Shown: piece by piece, positions 26,314 through 36,117 of the stretch
Numbering within the stretch: the first letter of the stretch is position 1
Layout: each line of letters begins with the position of its first letter
Origin: Betaproteobacteria bacterium
GTDB taxonomy: Bacteria > Pseudomonadota > Gammaproteobacteria > Burkholderiales > Burkholderiaceae_C
Direction: 5' to 3'
Length of the DNA: 62,148 nt
Assembly: GCA_025356445.1 (NCBI GenBank)
Contig: JANXSZ010000022.1
Span: forward strand, 1-62,148
Position numbers and translations under genes: made by a program
The notes under the pieces: generated by a model
Databases searched by the model: none
What the model was told of the DNA's origin: nothing
What the model saw: only the letters and a program-made list of their open reading frames with translations

Positions 26314-29300
26314 GTGGTCCATTCTTTCATTCGCGCTGCGCTCTCGCAGCGCTTGCTGGCCATCGTGCTGGCACTGGTGCTGTGTGGCTTTGGCCTGCGC
26401 GAGGCCACCCGTCTGTCGGTCGATGCCTTTCCTGATGTGACCAATGTACAGGTGCAGGTTGCTACCGAGTTCAGCGGGCGCAGCCCCGAAGAAATTGAGC
26501 GCTTTGTCACTGTGCCGCTGGAAATCGCCATGACCGGCATGCCCGGCTTGGTGGAAATGCGCTCGCTCAACAAAAGCGGCCTCTCCATCATCACGCTGGT
26601 GTTCACTGACAAAACCGATGTCTACTTTGCGCGGCAACTCGTCACCGAACGGCTGATTGAAGTCACGCCGCGCATGCCACCAGGCGTCACCCCGGTGCTG
26701 GGGCCAGTGTCCACCGGGCTGGGTGAGGTCTACCAGTACACACTGGACCACCCGGACGACAAAACCCGGGCACTCACGCCTGCGGAGTTGACCGAGCGGC
26801 GCATTGTGCAAGACTGGGTGGTGCGCCCCCTGCTGCGCTCGATTCCCGGTGTGGCAGAAATCAACTCGCAGGGCGGCTACGTCAAGCAGTACCAGGTGCT
26901 GACCAGCCCTGAGCGGCTGCGCCATTACGACCTTTCGGTGCAGCAGGTGGTGGCCGCCATTGGCAGCAACAACGCCAACGCGGGCGGTGGCATCTTGCCG
27001 CAAGTCACCGAGCAGTTTTTGATACGCGGCGTGGGTTTGATCCGCACACTGGACGACATTGGCAACATCGTGGTCAAAGAGCAAGCGGGCGTGGCGGTGT
27101 TTGTGCGCGACTTGGCCGAAGTCAAAATTGGCCATGAGGTGCGCCAAGGTGCCATCGTCAAAGGCGGCTACACCGAAAGCGTGGCCGGAATCGTGTTGAT
27201 GACGCGGGGGGGCAACGCCAAAGAAATTGTGACCCGCATCAAAGCGCGGGTGGACGAGATCAACGCCAAAGGCATGTTGCCCAGCGGCCTGCAGATCGTA
27301 CCGTTTTACGACCGTACCGAACTGGTGGATTCAGCCTTGTGGACAGTCGGCAAGGTGCTGATGGAAGGCATTTTTTTGGTGGTGATCGTGCTGTTCGTCT
27401 TCCTGGGCGATGTGCGCTCCAGCCTGATCGTGGTCGCGACACTCATCATCACGCCGCTAACTACCTTCATCGTGATGAACCGCTATGGCATCTCGGCCAA
27501 CCTGATGTCACTGGGGGGGTTGGCGATTGCCATCGGGCTGATGGTGGATGCGACGGTGGTGGTGGTGGAAAACGTCTTCCACCGGCTGGGCGAGGCGGCT
27601 GAGGCGGAGGCGGCTTTAGCTGCAGGCAACCCTGGTAACAGTGGGCACCATGCGTCAAGTTCGCGCGTGCGCGTGATCTTGCAAGCCACCAGCGAAGTCG
27701 CTACCCCCACCATTTTTGGCATCGCCATCATCATTCTGGTGTTTTTGCCGCTGATGACCTTGCAGGGCATTGAGGGCAAGATGTTTGCGCCGCTGGCGTT
27801 CACCATCGCTATTTCGTTGGCGGTGTCGCTCTTGGTGTCGCTTTTTTTGTCACCCGTGCTGTGCGCTTACATCCTCAAGGTCAAGCCTGGGGCGGGCCAC
27901 GACACCGCCCTCATCGCGTTCATGAAACGCCACTACCTGCGTTTGCTCGACACCGCCTTGCTGCGCCAGCGTGGCACCGTCGCTGTTGCGGTGGCCGTGC
28001 TGGCCGGTGCACTGGCCCTGTTCCCGCTGCTGGGCAAGTCCTTCATGCCCACCATGAAAGAAGGCGCATTGACACCGCAGATCAACCGCGTCCCCAGCAT
28101 CTCGCTGGACGAGTCCATCCGCATGGAAATGGCGGCGATGAAGACGATTGCCGAGGTGCCGGGCGTGCGCATGGTGGTGTCCAAACTGGGGCGTGGTGAA
28201 TCCCCGGCTGACCCCGCTGGGCCAAACGAGTCTGACCCCATCGTGCTGCTGGAAGCGGATGGCAAACGCTCGCAAGAAGCCATTGACGAAGACATTCGCC
28301 AGCGCCTGTCCAGTATCCCCGGTGTGCAAATCGTGCTCTCGCAGCCGATTGCCGAACGGGTGGATGAAATGGTGACGGGTGTGCGCTCGCAACTGGCCAT
28401 CAAGGTGTTCGGTGACGATTTGAACGAACTCAAGCGCATCTCTGAGCAGGTGGCACGGGTGCTGAAAAACGTCAACGGCTCGCGCGACATCCGCATTGAG
28501 CGTCTGTCGGGCCAGCAGTCATTGACGATTGATGTGGACCGCAAGGCCATAGCCCGCCACGGTATCAATGTGGCCGATGTGCAAGCCACCATCGAAACGG
28601 CGATTGGCGGCAAGGATGTGACGGTGGTGTACGAGGGCGAGCGCCGCTTTAACGTGGCCGTGCGCTTCCCTGAAGGCGCACGCAATTCCATCGAAGACAT
28701 CCGCAACACCCTGCTGCGCACCCCCGGCGGTGCCCTGGTGCCGCTCTACACCGTGGCCAAAATCGAGCTGCTGGACGGCCCCGCACAGGTCAGCCGCGAG
28801 AGTGGTAAACGCCGGGTGGTGGTGGGTGCCAACGTGGAAGGCCGGGATTTGGCAGGCTTTGTCACCGAGGTGGAGGCTTTGCTTGCGGCACAAATCAAGT
28901 TGCCCGAGGGCTACTACTTTGTCTACGGCGGCCAGTTCGAGAACATGCAGCGCGCCATGGGCACGCTGGCGGTGATCGTGCCGCTGACGATTGTGGCGAT
29001 CTTCTTTTTGCTGTTCATGCTGTTCCGCTCGGTAAAGCTGGCGTCGCTCATCATCTTGGTGCTGCCGTTCGCCTCAGTGGGCGGCATCGTGGGGCTGTTC
29101 GTTACGGGGGAGTACCTGAGCGTGCCAGCCTCAGTGGGCTTTATCGCACTGTGGGGCATTGCGGTATTGAACGGCGTGGTGCTGGTGAGCTGTATTCGCA
29201 AACTGCGCGAAGACGGTCTTAGCGTGGCCGATGCCGTGCGCGAAGGCTGCGTGATGCGCTTTCGGCCCGTGATGATGACCGCCACGGTAGCGCTGCTGGG

Positions 29301-29463
29301 TCTGGTGCCGTTTCTGCTGGCGACCGGCCCCGGCTCGGAAGTGCAAAAGCCCCTGGCGATTGTGGTGATTGGCGGGCTGATTTCGTCCACGCTGCTGACC
29401 CTGGTGGTGCTGCCTACGCTGTACCGCTGGTTTGATGAGGCGCCGTTGATCGCCGAAGATTAA
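26314..29463 (+). CDS. CzcA/CusA-family heavy-metal RND efflux permease
   Basis: The 1049-residue pump begins with GTG and has the heavy-metal RND layout: TM1 (SQRLLAIVLALVLCGFGLRE), VDAFPDVTNVQVQVATEFSG, TM4 AIAIGLMVDATVVVVEN, and TM10 with ALWGIAVLNGVVLVS. TM4 has one Asp (MVDAT) and lacks the DFG Asp of Zn/Co/Cd pumps; the AIAIG form is closer to the Cu/Ag (CusA) pattern. However, the periplasmic cleft segment SKLGRGESPADPAGPNESD resembles CzcA, and I do not see the CusA methionines at LTPQINRVP. The metal is therefore uncertain. The gene ends 124 bases before ureA. Confidence 0.92.
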   Translation: MVHSFIRAALSQRLLAIVLALVLCGFGLREATRLSVDAFPDVTNVQVQVATEFSGRSPEEIERFVTVPLEIAMTGMPGLVEMRSLNKSGLSIITLVFTDKTDVYFARQLVTERLIEVTPRMPPGVTPVLGPVSTGLGEVYQYTLDHPDDKTRALTPAELTERRIVQDWVVRPLLRSIPGVAEINSQGGYVKQYQVLTSPERLRHYDLSVQQVVAAIGSNNANAGGGILPQVTEQFLIRGVGLIRTLDDIGNIVVKEQAGVAVFVRDLAEVKIGHEVRQGAIVKGGYTESVAGIVLMTRGGNAKEIVTRIKARVDEINAKGMLPSGLQIVPFYDRTELVDSALWTVGKVLMEGIFLVVIVLFVFLGDVRSSLIVVATLIITPLTTFIVMNRYGISANLMSLGGLAIAIGLMVDATVVVVENVFHRLGEAAEAEAALAAGNPGNSGHHASSSRVRVILQATSEVATPTIFGIAIIILVFLPLMTLQGIEGKMFAPLAFTIAISLAVSLLVSLFLSPVLCAYILKVKPGAGHDTALIAFMKRHYLRLLDTALLRQRGTVAVAVAVLAGALALFPLLGKSFMPTMKEGALTPQINRVPSISLDESIRMEMAAMKTIAEVPGVRMVVSKLGRGESPADPAGPNESDPIVLLEADGKRSQEAIDEDIRQRLSSIPGVQIVLSQPIAERVDEMVTGVRSQLAIKVFGDDLNELKRISEQVARVLKNVNGSRDIRIERLSGQQSLTIDVDRKAIARHGINVADVQATIETAIGGKDVTVVYEGERRFNVAVRFPEGARNSIEDIRNTLLRTPGGALVPLYTVAKIELLDGPAQVSRESGKRRVVVGANVEGRDLAGFVTEVEALLAAQIKLPEGYYFVYGGQFENMQRAMGTLAVIVPLTIVAIFFLLFMLFRSVKLASLIILVLPFASVGGIVGLFVTGEYLSVPASVGFIALWGIAVLNGVVLVSCIRKLREDGLSVADAVREGCVMRFRPVMMTATVALLGLVPFLLATGPGSEVQKPLAIVVIGGLISSTLLTLVVLPTLYRWFDEAPLIAED

Positions 29464-29587
29464 AGCCAGGGCGGGAGGTGCTGGCAAGTTTTGTGCTTGA
29501 GACTACCGCCATCGGACAGTCTCTTGTTAAAGTCACGCACTGACCCATCCGTTCACTGAAACGCCCTAACCCCACCCCCAGCCCGCC

Positions 29588-29890
29588 ATGGAACTCACTC
29601 CCCGCGAAAAAGACAAGCTCTTGATCTTCACCGCTGCTTTGCTGGCTGAACGCCGCAAGGCACGCGGCCTCAAACTCAATTACCCCGAAGCGATGGCGTT
29701 CATCAGCGCCGTCGTGATGGAAGGTGCCCGCGACGGCAAAACCGTGGCCCAGCTGATGAGCGAAGGTCGCACCGTGCTCACCCGAGCGGACGTGATGGAC
29801 GGCATTGCCGAAATGATCCCCGACATTCAGGTGGAAGCCACCTTCCCGGACGGCACCAAGCTGGTCACAGTCCATCAGCCCATTGTCTAA
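29588..29890 (+). CDS. ureA: Urease subunit gamma
   Basis: The 100-residue protein is a full-length gamma subunit: [20 protein letters not shown], the [20 protein letters not shown] block and [18 protein letters not shown]. Together with beta and alpha subunits it forms the (abc)3 nickel enzyme that hydrolyses urea to ammonia and carbamate in the cytoplasm. It opens the urease cluster here. The accessory gene ureD, which commonly precedes ureA, is not present in the 124 bases upstream or elsewhere in the window; a metal RND operon takes its place. A 6-bp inverted repeat (GAGACT/AGTCTC, 29499-29523) lies in the upstream gap. Confidence 0.97.
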   Translation: MELTPREKDKLLIFTAALLAERRKARGLKLNYPEAMAFISAVVMEGARDGKTVAQLMSEGRTVLTRADVMDGIAEMIPDIQVEATFPDGTKLVTVHQPIV

Positions 29891-29919
29891 ACCCCTGATC
29901 CTCAGTACATCAGCACACC

Positions 29920-30096
29920 ATGAAAACTCCTAAATTCATAGCTACTCTAGCCCTACTGGCAAGCACTGCAAGTACTTTCGCGCATGATGGTCACGGTTTG
30001 AGCGGCTCGCACTGGCATCCCACCGATGCTTGGGGCTTTATGGCGGTAGCCGCTGCGGTGGCGCTCGCGGTTTGGCTATCGCGCAACGGTAAATAA
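29920..30096 (+). CDS. 58-residue His-rich membrane protein between ureA and ureB
   Basis: An ATG at 29920 opens a 58-codon frame to TAA at 30096. The predicted protein has a signal-like start (MKTPKFIATLALLASTASTF) and a His-rich stretch (AHDGHGLSGSHWHP) with five His in 13 residues. One membrane helix follows (about 40-53; GFMAVAAAVALAVWL), with a short basic end (SRNGK). Five histidines just after a likely cleavage or membrane boundary suggest periplasmic metal binding. It lies 29 bases after ureA and 59 before ureB, so it is in the urease transcript. It may help nickel supply; that role is inference. Its start contains a near-copy of the 17-base element. Confidence 0.72.
   Translation: MKTPKFIATLALLASTASTFAHDGHGLSGSHWHPTDAWGFMAVAAAVALAVWLSRNGK
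29926..29942 (+). repeat. 17-base element near-copy at the start of the small urease-operon ORF
   Basis: ACTCCTAAATTCATAGC differs from a symmetric GCTAC...ATAGC element at two positions of its left arm. Its right arm (TTCATAGC) is intact. It begins on a codon boundary and is read T-P-K-F-I-A, the same phase as the other in-gene copies. Being imperfect, it could be chance. Confidence 0.4.
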
Positions 30097-30155
30097 ACCC
30101 ACCGTAACCCTCATCACGTACCACCACGTCTTCTGACCTCTGAAGGACATTCCCC

Positions 30156-30461
30156 ATGATTCCAGGCGAACTGCTGACCGACGAGGGCGAACACGCCCTG
30201 AACCCCAACCGCCGCACCGTGACCGTGGTGGTGCAAAACACCGCTGACCGCCCCATCCAGGTCGGTTCGCACTACCACTTCGCAGAAACCAACGGCGCAC
30301 TGGCCTTTGACCGCCTCACCGCACGCGGCATGCGCCTGAACATCGCCAGCGGCACGGCCGTGCGCTTCGAGCCGGGTCAGCAACGCACTGTTGAGCTGGT
30401 GGACTACGCCGGGGAGCGCCGTGTGTACGGCTTTCGCGGGCTGGTGCAAGGCCGGGTTTAG
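30156..30461 (+). CDS. ureB: Urease subunit beta
   Basis: The 101-residue protein has the beta-subunit hallmarks [29 protein letters not shown]-type segment ([20 protein letters not shown]) and [20 protein letters not shown]. It packs on the outside of the alpha subunit in the urease trimer. An AAGGACATT stretch precedes the ATG. It follows the small His-rich ORF and precedes ureC by 42 bases. Confidence 0.97.
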   Translation: MIPGELLTDEGEHALNPNRRTVTVVVQNTADRPIQVGSHYHFAETNGALAFDRLTARGMRLNIASGTAVRFEPGQQRTVELVDYAGERRVYGFRGLVQGRV

Positions 30462-30503
30462 TCGCCACATTTAACGACGTTCACATTCACAGAAAGCAAG
30501 CAC

Positions 30504-32222
<1,719 letters not shown>

Positions 32223-32259
32223 GGGAAACTCATCGAAGCCGACTGCCTCGCCGCAAAAA

Positions 32260-32281
32260 CGCAGCGCCGGACAACGCTGCG
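32260..32281 (+). other. Hairpin between ureC and ureE
   Basis: CGCAGCG-N8-CGCTGCG can form a 7-bp GC-rich stem. Only a short T-run (GTTTTG) occurs some bases downstream, so it may attenuate or protect the structural-gene mRNA rather than terminate transcription. This would suit higher expression of ureABC than of the accessory genes, but that is inference. Confidence 0.4.
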
Positions 32282-32342
32282 GCTGAGTTTTGATACCCCC
32301 ATTTTTTACGTTTGTTTCCGTTTACCCTCTGCCTGACAACCC

Positions 32343-32957
32343 ATGCTCACCGCCAACAAACTCATGCCCCAAGGCCAAGGCCTTGCCGCCGTCTTGCTCA
32401 AACGCGCCGCCACCCTGGAACTCGACTGGGATGTGCGCCAAAAAAGCCGCTTTGACGCGACCGACTCCCTGGGTCGCCAACTCGGCGTGTTCCTTCCCCG
32501 AGGCACTGCCGTACGCGGGGGGGATGTGCTGGTGGCGCAAGACGGCTCGCTGGTGCGCGTGCTCGCCGCACCGCAACCCGTGCTGGTCATCACCCCCTGC
32601 GCGGAACACGGCACGGCGTTTGATTTGACCCGTGCGGCCTACCACCTGGGCAACCGCCATGTGCCCATCGAGCTGGCGCCCGATCACCTGAAAATCGAGC
32701 CTGACCATGTGCTGGCTGACATGCTGCGCGCCATGCACCTCACCGTGCAGGAAACACATGCTGCGTTTGAGCCCGAAAACGGCGCTTACACCGCTCATGG
32801 CACGGCACACAGCCACGAACCCACACTGCCTGTCACCCGCAAACCCATCGCCATTCCCGTGAAAGCAGCACCTCATGTCCACGGCCCAGACTGTGGCCAC
32901 AACCACGATGATGCGCACGGGCATGCCCACAACCACGGTCATTCACACAAGCACTGA
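32343..32957 (+). CDS. ureE: Urease nickel metallochaperone UreE with His-rich tail
   Basis: The 204-residue protein has the UreE N-terminal peptide-binding domain (about 1-75; SLGRQLGVFLPRGTAVRGGD) and the ferredoxin-like metal domain (about 76-145; TRAAYHLGNRHVPIELAPDH, with the conserved His at the dimer interface). It ends in a tail of about 35 residues dominated by His, Asp, Gly and Asn (VHGPDCGHNHDDAHGHAHNH). It delivers Ni(II) to the UreDFG-urease complex, and the tail should bind several extra nickel ions. It abuts ureF with no gap. Confidence 0.96.
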   Translation: MLTANKLMPQGQGLAAVLLKRAATLELDWDVRQKSRFDATDSLGRQLGVFLPRGTAVRGGDVLVAQDGSLVRVLAAPQPVLVITPCAEHGTAFDLTRAAYHLGNRHVPIELAPDHLKIEPDHVLADMLRAMHLTVQETHAAFEPENGAYTAHGTAHSHEPTLPVTRKPIAIPVKAAPHVHGPDCGHNHDDAHGHAHNHGHSHKH

Positions 32958-33653
32958 ATGGCGCCCATCCCTCTCGCGCCCTCCAGCCTGCTGCAACTGA
33001 TCTGGCTGGCCTCTCCCGCTTTACCCATTGGGGGATTTTCTTACTCTGAAGTCCTTGAAGCAGGCGTTGAATGGGCAGGAGTAGCTACTGAATCCATAGC
33101 ATCAGACTGGCTGCTCGATCAACTGCACCTGGCCCTGGCTCGCAGTGATCTGCCCGTGGCGACACAAGCCATTCCGGCATGGCAGGTCGGCGATGTGGCA
33201 CGCCTACAGCAGCTGAACGACTGGGTACTGCACACCCGTGAATCAGCAGAGTTGCGCCAGCAAACCGTGCAAATGGGCCGCTCGTTTGTGGAATGGCTGC
33301 GGCTGCACCATGCCGATGCGCAGGATCAGTTTGCCCACGCTCTGGGGGACACTGCACCCACCTACCCCATTGCCTTTGCCTTTGCTGGGGCCAGAACCGG
33401 CGCCAGCGTGCAGGATGTGGGCTTGGCATTTGCCTTCGGCTGGGCAGAAAACATGGTGGCTGCAGCCGTCAAATCAGTGCCGTTGGGCCAAAGCGCTGGG
33501 CAGCGCATCCTGGCCCGCCTGACTGCAGCCATACCTGATGTCGTCACCCGTGCTGTGGCGCAAAGCGATGACGACCGCCAAGCCTTCACGCCCATGCTCG
33601 CAATCCTCTCGGCACGGCATGAAACACAATACTCCCGACTTTTCCGATCCTAG
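32958..33653 (+). CDS. ureF: Urease accessory protein UreF
   Basis: The 231-residue all-helical protein begins [20 protein letters not shown], typical of UreF, and has [20 protein letters not shown] and [20 protein letters not shown]. UreF links UreG and UreD on apo-urease during nickel insertion. A 17-base palindromic element (33084-33100) is translated as ATESIA inside [18 protein letters not shown], and its TAG stop lies at the beginning of another copy of a related element (33651-33691). Both suggest insertions tolerated by a non-critical loop and by the extreme C-terminus. Confidence 0.95.
   Translation: MAPIPLAPSSLLQLIWLASPALPIGGFSYSEVLEAGVEWAGVATESIASDWLLDQLHLALARSDLPVATQAIPAWQVGDVARLQQLNDWVLHTRESAELRQQTVQMGRSFVEWLRLHHADAQDQFAHALGDTAPTYPIAFAFAGARTGASVQDVGLAFAFGWAENMVAAAVKSVPLGQSAGQRILARLTAAIPDVVTRAVAQSDDDRQAFTPMLAILSARHETQYSRLFRS
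33084..33100 (+). repeat. 17-base palindromic element, in-frame copy in ureF
   Basis: GCTACTGAATCCATAGC has near-symmetric 5-base ends (GCTAC/ATAGC). It starts on a codon boundary of ureF and is read A-T-E-S-I-A. Only this phase on this strand is free of stop codons. Confidence 0.65.
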
Positions 33654-33691
33654 CGCTTATCCTGTAAGCACAGCCAGCTATCATTTTTAAC
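33651..33691 (+). repeat. Composite repeat at the ureF stop codon
   Basis: The stretch starting TAGCGCTTATCCTGTAAGCA (33651-33670) contains a GCTTA-TCCTG-TAAGC hairpin. It is followed by AGCTATCATTTTTAAC (33676-33691), the left half of a GCTAT-type element. The TAG stop of ureF is the first three bases. It resembles longer repeats that carry the 17-base element plus an AAGCGCTA arm, as at 23044. Confidence 0.45.
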
Positions 33692-33702
33692 AAACCACCG
33701 TC

Positions 33703-34362
33703 ATGACCTCTGCTCTGCACCACATCAAAAACCGCACCAAAAAACTCCCCCCGCTGCGCGTCGGCATCGGTGGCCCGGTCGGCTCGGGCAAAACCACACT
33801 GCTGGAAATGCTCTGCAAGGCCATGCGTGAGCGCTACGATCTGGTGGCCATCACCAACGATATTTACACAAAAGAAGACCAGCGCCTGCTGACCGTCAGC
33901 GGTGCCCTGCCCGCCGAGCGCATCATGGGCGTGGAAACCGGCGGCTGTCCGCACACCGCAATCCGCGAAGACGCGTCGATCAACCTCGAAGCAATTGACC
34001 GGATGCTGGTGGACTTCCCGAATGCAGACGTGGTGTTCATCGAATCCGGTGGCGACAATCTAGCGGCCACCTTCAGCCCCGAGTTGAGCGACTTGACGCT
34101 CTACGTGATTGACGTGGCCGCTGGCGAAAAGATCCCCCGCAAAGGGGGCCCCGGCATCACCAAGAGCGATTTGTTCGTCATCAACAAAACCGACTTGGCC
34201 CCCTACGTGGGTGCCGATTTGGGTGTGATGGAAGCCGACACCATCCGCATGCGCACCACAGCCAAAGGGCTGAAACCTTATGTGATGACGAATTTGAAAA
34301 CGCTGACGGGTGTGGACGCGGTGGTGGCGTTCATTGAGACCAAAGGGATGCTGAAGGCCTAG
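33703..34362 (+). CDS. ureG: Urease accessory GTPase UreG
   Basis: The 219-residue SIMIBI GTPase has the P-loop [20 protein letters not shown] (about 24-43), the nickel-binding Cys-Pro-His in [15 protein letters not shown], the [15 protein letters not shown] switch and the [12 protein letters not shown] guanine-specificity motif. It provides nickel and GTP energy for urease activation in the UreDFG complex. It is the last gene of the cluster; no ureD follows. Confidence 0.97.
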   Translation: MTSALHHIKNRTKKLPPLRVGIGGPVGSGKTTLLEMLCKAMRERYDLVAITNDIYTKEDQRLLTVSGALPAERIMGVETGGCPHTAIREDASINLEAIDRMLVDFPNADVVFIESGGDNLAATFSPELSDLTLYVIDVAAGEKIPRKGGPGITKSDLFVINKTDLAPYVGADLGVMEADTIRMRTTAKGLKPYVMTNLKTLTGVDAVVAFIETKGMLKA

Positions 34363-34510
34363 GGCGCGAGGGGATCAAGCGGCAAGTGCCGCGAATCGGT
34401 AAACTTTGCAACGACCACCGCGCCGGCTCAGTTAAAGCGGGCTGTGGATCGCAAGTGCAGACCTTCATCTGCACCAAAGTCATAAAACACAACGAACCGA
34501 GACAACGTCC

Positions 34511-35815
34511 ATGCCCATCCGCCGCCCTGCCCTTCGCCTCAGCCTGCGCCAAACGCTGGTCACCATCGCTTGCAGCAGTGCTTTACTGCTGTCCGCCTGT
34601 GCCAATCTAGGCACCGACAAAGCCACTCCGCGTGCCATGAGTGCGGCCACGCTGCGCAACCTGGACGACACCTTGACCCGCGATGTAGCGGCAGGGCGTT
34701 TGCCTGGTGCCGTGGTGATGGTCTACCGCGATGGCCGTATCGTTCACGAACGCGTATTCGGCATGCGCGATGCGCCCAGCCAGTCGCCGATGACGGTAGA
34801 TTCGATTTTCCGCATCTATTCAATGAGCAAACCCATCGTCACAGTGGGCCTGATGATGCTGGTGGAAGACGGTCGGGTGCAACTGAACGAGCCCGTAGCG
34901 CGCTATCTGCCTGAGTTCAAAGACCTGCAACTGGGTGTGGAGAAAAAAGACGCCGCCGGCAATCTGGTGCTGGAGCGTGTGCCTTCACCCCGCGCGCCTA
35001 CCGTGCAAGACCTGTTGCGCCACACCTCAGGCCTGACCTATGGTGTGTTCGGCAAGTCGCTGGTGAAAAGCGAGTACCTGAAGGCGGGTGTCCACAAAGC
35101 CGACCTGAACAACACCGAGTTTTCACGCAAACTGGCCACCATGCCACTGGCCTACGTGCCGGGCACCACTTGGGAATACAGCCGTTCCACCGATGTGGTG
35201 GGAGCCTTGATTGAACGTGTCTCAGGCCAAACGCTGGGCGTGTACCTGCAACAGCGCATTCTGGGCCCCTTGCAAATGAAGGATACGGGCTTTTCAGTGC
35301 CTGCTGACAAGCTCAACCGCCTGGCAGAGCCGCTCAAAATCGATCCAGACAGCAAGCAAGCGGTGACCCTGCTGGATGTGACCAAGCCCCCTGTGTTTGA
35401 GTCGGGTGGTGGCGGCATGGTCTCAACCGCAGCAGATTACCTGCGCTTTAGCCGCATGGTGCTGGCGGGCGGTGAGTTGGACGGTGTTCGCATCTTGTCA
35501 CCCAAAACGGTGCAGTTGATGACGCGTGACCACCTCGGTGCCGATATCATCCGTGCCAGCCGCACACCGGGTGCCAGCACCGGCTATCTGCCCGGCCCTG
35601 GCTTTGGTTTTGGTCTGGGTTTTGCAGTCCGTGTGGCGGAAGGTGAAGCCGTCAACCCTGGCAGTGTGGGAGAAGCCAACTGGGGTGGCTTGGGAGGCAC
35701 CTATTTTTGGATAGACCCGCGTGAGAACCTGATCGGCATCTGGATGATGCAGGCTCCTGGGCAACGTGAATACTACCGGCACCTGTTCAAAAACATGGTC
35801 TACGGTGCTTTTTAA
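34511..35815 (+). CDS. Beta-lactamase-family serine hydrolase, lipoprotein
   Basis: The 434-residue protein has a signal with a lipobox (LLLSACANLG), so it is probably a lipoprotein. The serine-hydrolase core has the S-x-x-K motif IYSMSKPIVTVG (Ser and Lys of the active site), the Tyr motif WEYSRSTDVVGALIE, and a C-terminal WGGLGGTYFWIDPRENLIGI. This is the EstB/class C beta-lactamase-like fold used by esterases, peptidases and beta-lactamases. The PYSRS form and overall likeness favour an esterase or D-amino-peptidase role rather than antibiotic resistance, but the substrate cannot be told. It is a single gene after ureG. Confidence 0.88.
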   Translation: MPIRRPALRLSLRQTLVTIACSSALLLSACANLGTDKATPRAMSAATLRNLDDTLTRDVAAGRLPGAVVMVYRDGRIVHERVFGMRDAPSQSPMTVDSIFRIYSMSKPIVTVGLMMLVEDGRVQLNEPVARYLPEFKDLQLGVEKKDAAGNLVLERVPSPRAPTVQDLLRHTSGLTYGVFGKSLVKSEYLKAGVHKADLNNTEFSRKLATMPLAYVPGTTWEYSRSTDVVGALIERVSGQTLGVYLQQRILGPLQMKDTGFSVPADKLNRLAEPLKIDPDSKQAVTLLDVTKPPVFESGGGGMVSTAADYLRFSRMVLAGGELDGVRILSPKTVQLMTRDHLGADIIRASRTPGASTGYLPGPGFGFGLGFAVRVAEGEAVNPGSVGEANWGGLGGTYFWIDPRENLIGIWMMQAPGQREYYRHLFKNMVYGAF

Positions 35816-36008
35816 GCAACGTGGGCTTTGGCAGGAGCAACACCCATAGGGCTTTACAGGCCTTCTTTGGTATCGATGCGCCAGCATTGAGCAGGCGACT
35901 TTAAAGATGCTAAGCCGGGGCTGATGGCACTGCACCAATACACAGAGGTGCGGGTCATGAATGAAAAAGCCACAAACTCTTGAGGAAGTATGCGGCTTTA
36001 AAGTGTTT

Positions 36009-36098
36009 TGGCGGAAGCTGTGAGATTCGAACTCACGGAGGACTCACATCCTCGCCAGTTTTCAAGACTGGTGCATTCAACCGCTCTGCCAAGCTTCC
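36009..36098 (-). tRNA. tRNA-Ser (anticodon UGA), CCA encoded
   Basis: On the minus strand the sequence folds as a serine tRNA. The acceptor stem is GGAAGCT/AGCTTCC (7 bp), and the anticodon arm is CCAGT-CTTGAAA-ACTGG with anticodon TGA. A long variable arm follows (GCGAGGATGTGAGTCCTC), then the T-arm GTGAG-TTCGAAT-CTCAC, discriminator G and a genomically encoded CCA (36009-36011). It reads UCA and related serine codons. It lies 20 bases upstream of the hemW-like stop on the same strand. Confidence 0.96.
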
Positions 36099-36117
36099 TT
36101 GATTGAAGGCATGAATT

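Noticed and set aside
34511-35815. Antibiotic-resistance beta-lactamase
   Set aside because: The SxxK motif is shared by esterases and peptidases, and the protein's C-terminal features and lipobox fit a general serine hydrolase better; no evidence for resistance.
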